From: Alloprevotella sp.
Lineage (GTDB): Bacteria; Bacteroidota; Bacteroidia; Bacteroidales; Bacteroidaceae
Direction: 5' to 3'
Length of the DNA stretch: 64,000 bases
Assembly: GCA_017471505.1 (NCBI GenBank)
Contig: JAFUTC010000008.1
Location: forward strand, 116,448-180,447
The notes below the pieces were generated by a model. The model was not told the origin of the DNA. It ran no database searches and saw only the letters and a program-made list of their open reading frames with translations. The position numbers and the translations under genes were made by a program. Within the stretch, counting starts at the first letter, position 1. Each line of letters begins with the position of its first letter. Shown one piece after another: positions 63,915 through 64,000 of the stretch.

Positions 63915-64000
63915 CACTCGCTTTCGCCCAAAAATTTGGGTGCAGGCGTTGAGAAGAAGCGATCTTTGAAAGGATTAAGATAAAACTTTTCGGAAGAAGA

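Overview
The window comes from a chromosome of the Bacteroidales, most likely Prevotellaceae or a close relative. Three things point there. Many genes carry the Bacteroidetes promoter form (TTTG, about 19 bases, TAnnTTTG) just upstream. The order DUF6089 - uppS - bamA - skp - skp is characteristic of the phylum. The gene families are also typical: a Ser-type sulfatase, GH29 and GH3 glycosidases, pyruvate:ferredoxin oxidoreductase, a hybrid AAA/DUF4143-like ATPase, and an outer-membrane beta-barrel protein beside a two-component system. It is mostly ordinary core chromosome; I see no prophage, IS element or CRISPR array.

Layout. 1-6.9 kb: TPR protein, glycoside-hydrolase-like family 10 protein, an OmpR-type response regulator with its histidine kinase, and a divergent outer-membrane barrel protein. 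7-15.4 kb: cysS, an O-acetyltransferase, gyrB, an M16 peptidase and a small outer-membrane barrel protein, all on the minus strand. 15.6-17.1 kb: sulfatase (+). 17.3-26.8 kb (minus): the envelope-assembly operon DUF6089-uppS-bamA-skp-skp, a DUF6242-like lipoprotein, and a cation/proton antiporter with a small membrane protein. 27-36 kb (mostly plus): asd, tRNA-Arg(CCT), nhaD, rhomboid protease, endonuclease/exonuclease/phosphatase protein, a metal-binding HMA protein with a His/Cys repeat tail (minus), asparaginase, and two subunits of an iron/cobalamin-type ABC importer. 36.2-41.1 kb: an ATPase with a degenerate Walker motif, then pyruvate:ferredoxin oxidoreductase. 41.2-48.2 kb (minus): tcdA, hflX, two Sel1-repeat proteins, tyrS, a methyltransferase and rfbC. 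48.4-52.7 kb: sodB (+) and a GH29-GH3 operon (minus). 53-55.3 kb: a three-gene carboxyltransferase/biotin-carrier operon (minus). 55.5-60.4 kb: menA (+) and the gltX-MATE-kinase-phosphodiesterase operon (minus). 60.7-63.1 kb: a lipoprotein, a DUF486 protein and an ATP-grasp protein. The last 0.9 kb has no confident gene: it holds a set of related inverted elements, a tRNA-like structure and, at the very end, what looks like the promoter and leader of an rRNA operon.

The most unusual signal is a family of AT-rich intergenic repeats with an almost strict 21-base period (two helical turns). I found eight main clusters and several single units, all between genes. In several clusters the units read as open heptapeptide repeats; at one locus a unit supplies the start codon of the fucosidase gene. 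Other points of interest are the direct repeat between the two-component system and the barrel gene, the ATPase lacking both key catalytic residues, the 42-base tandem repeat coding for a metal-binding tail, and the alternating inverted elements near 63.3 kb.
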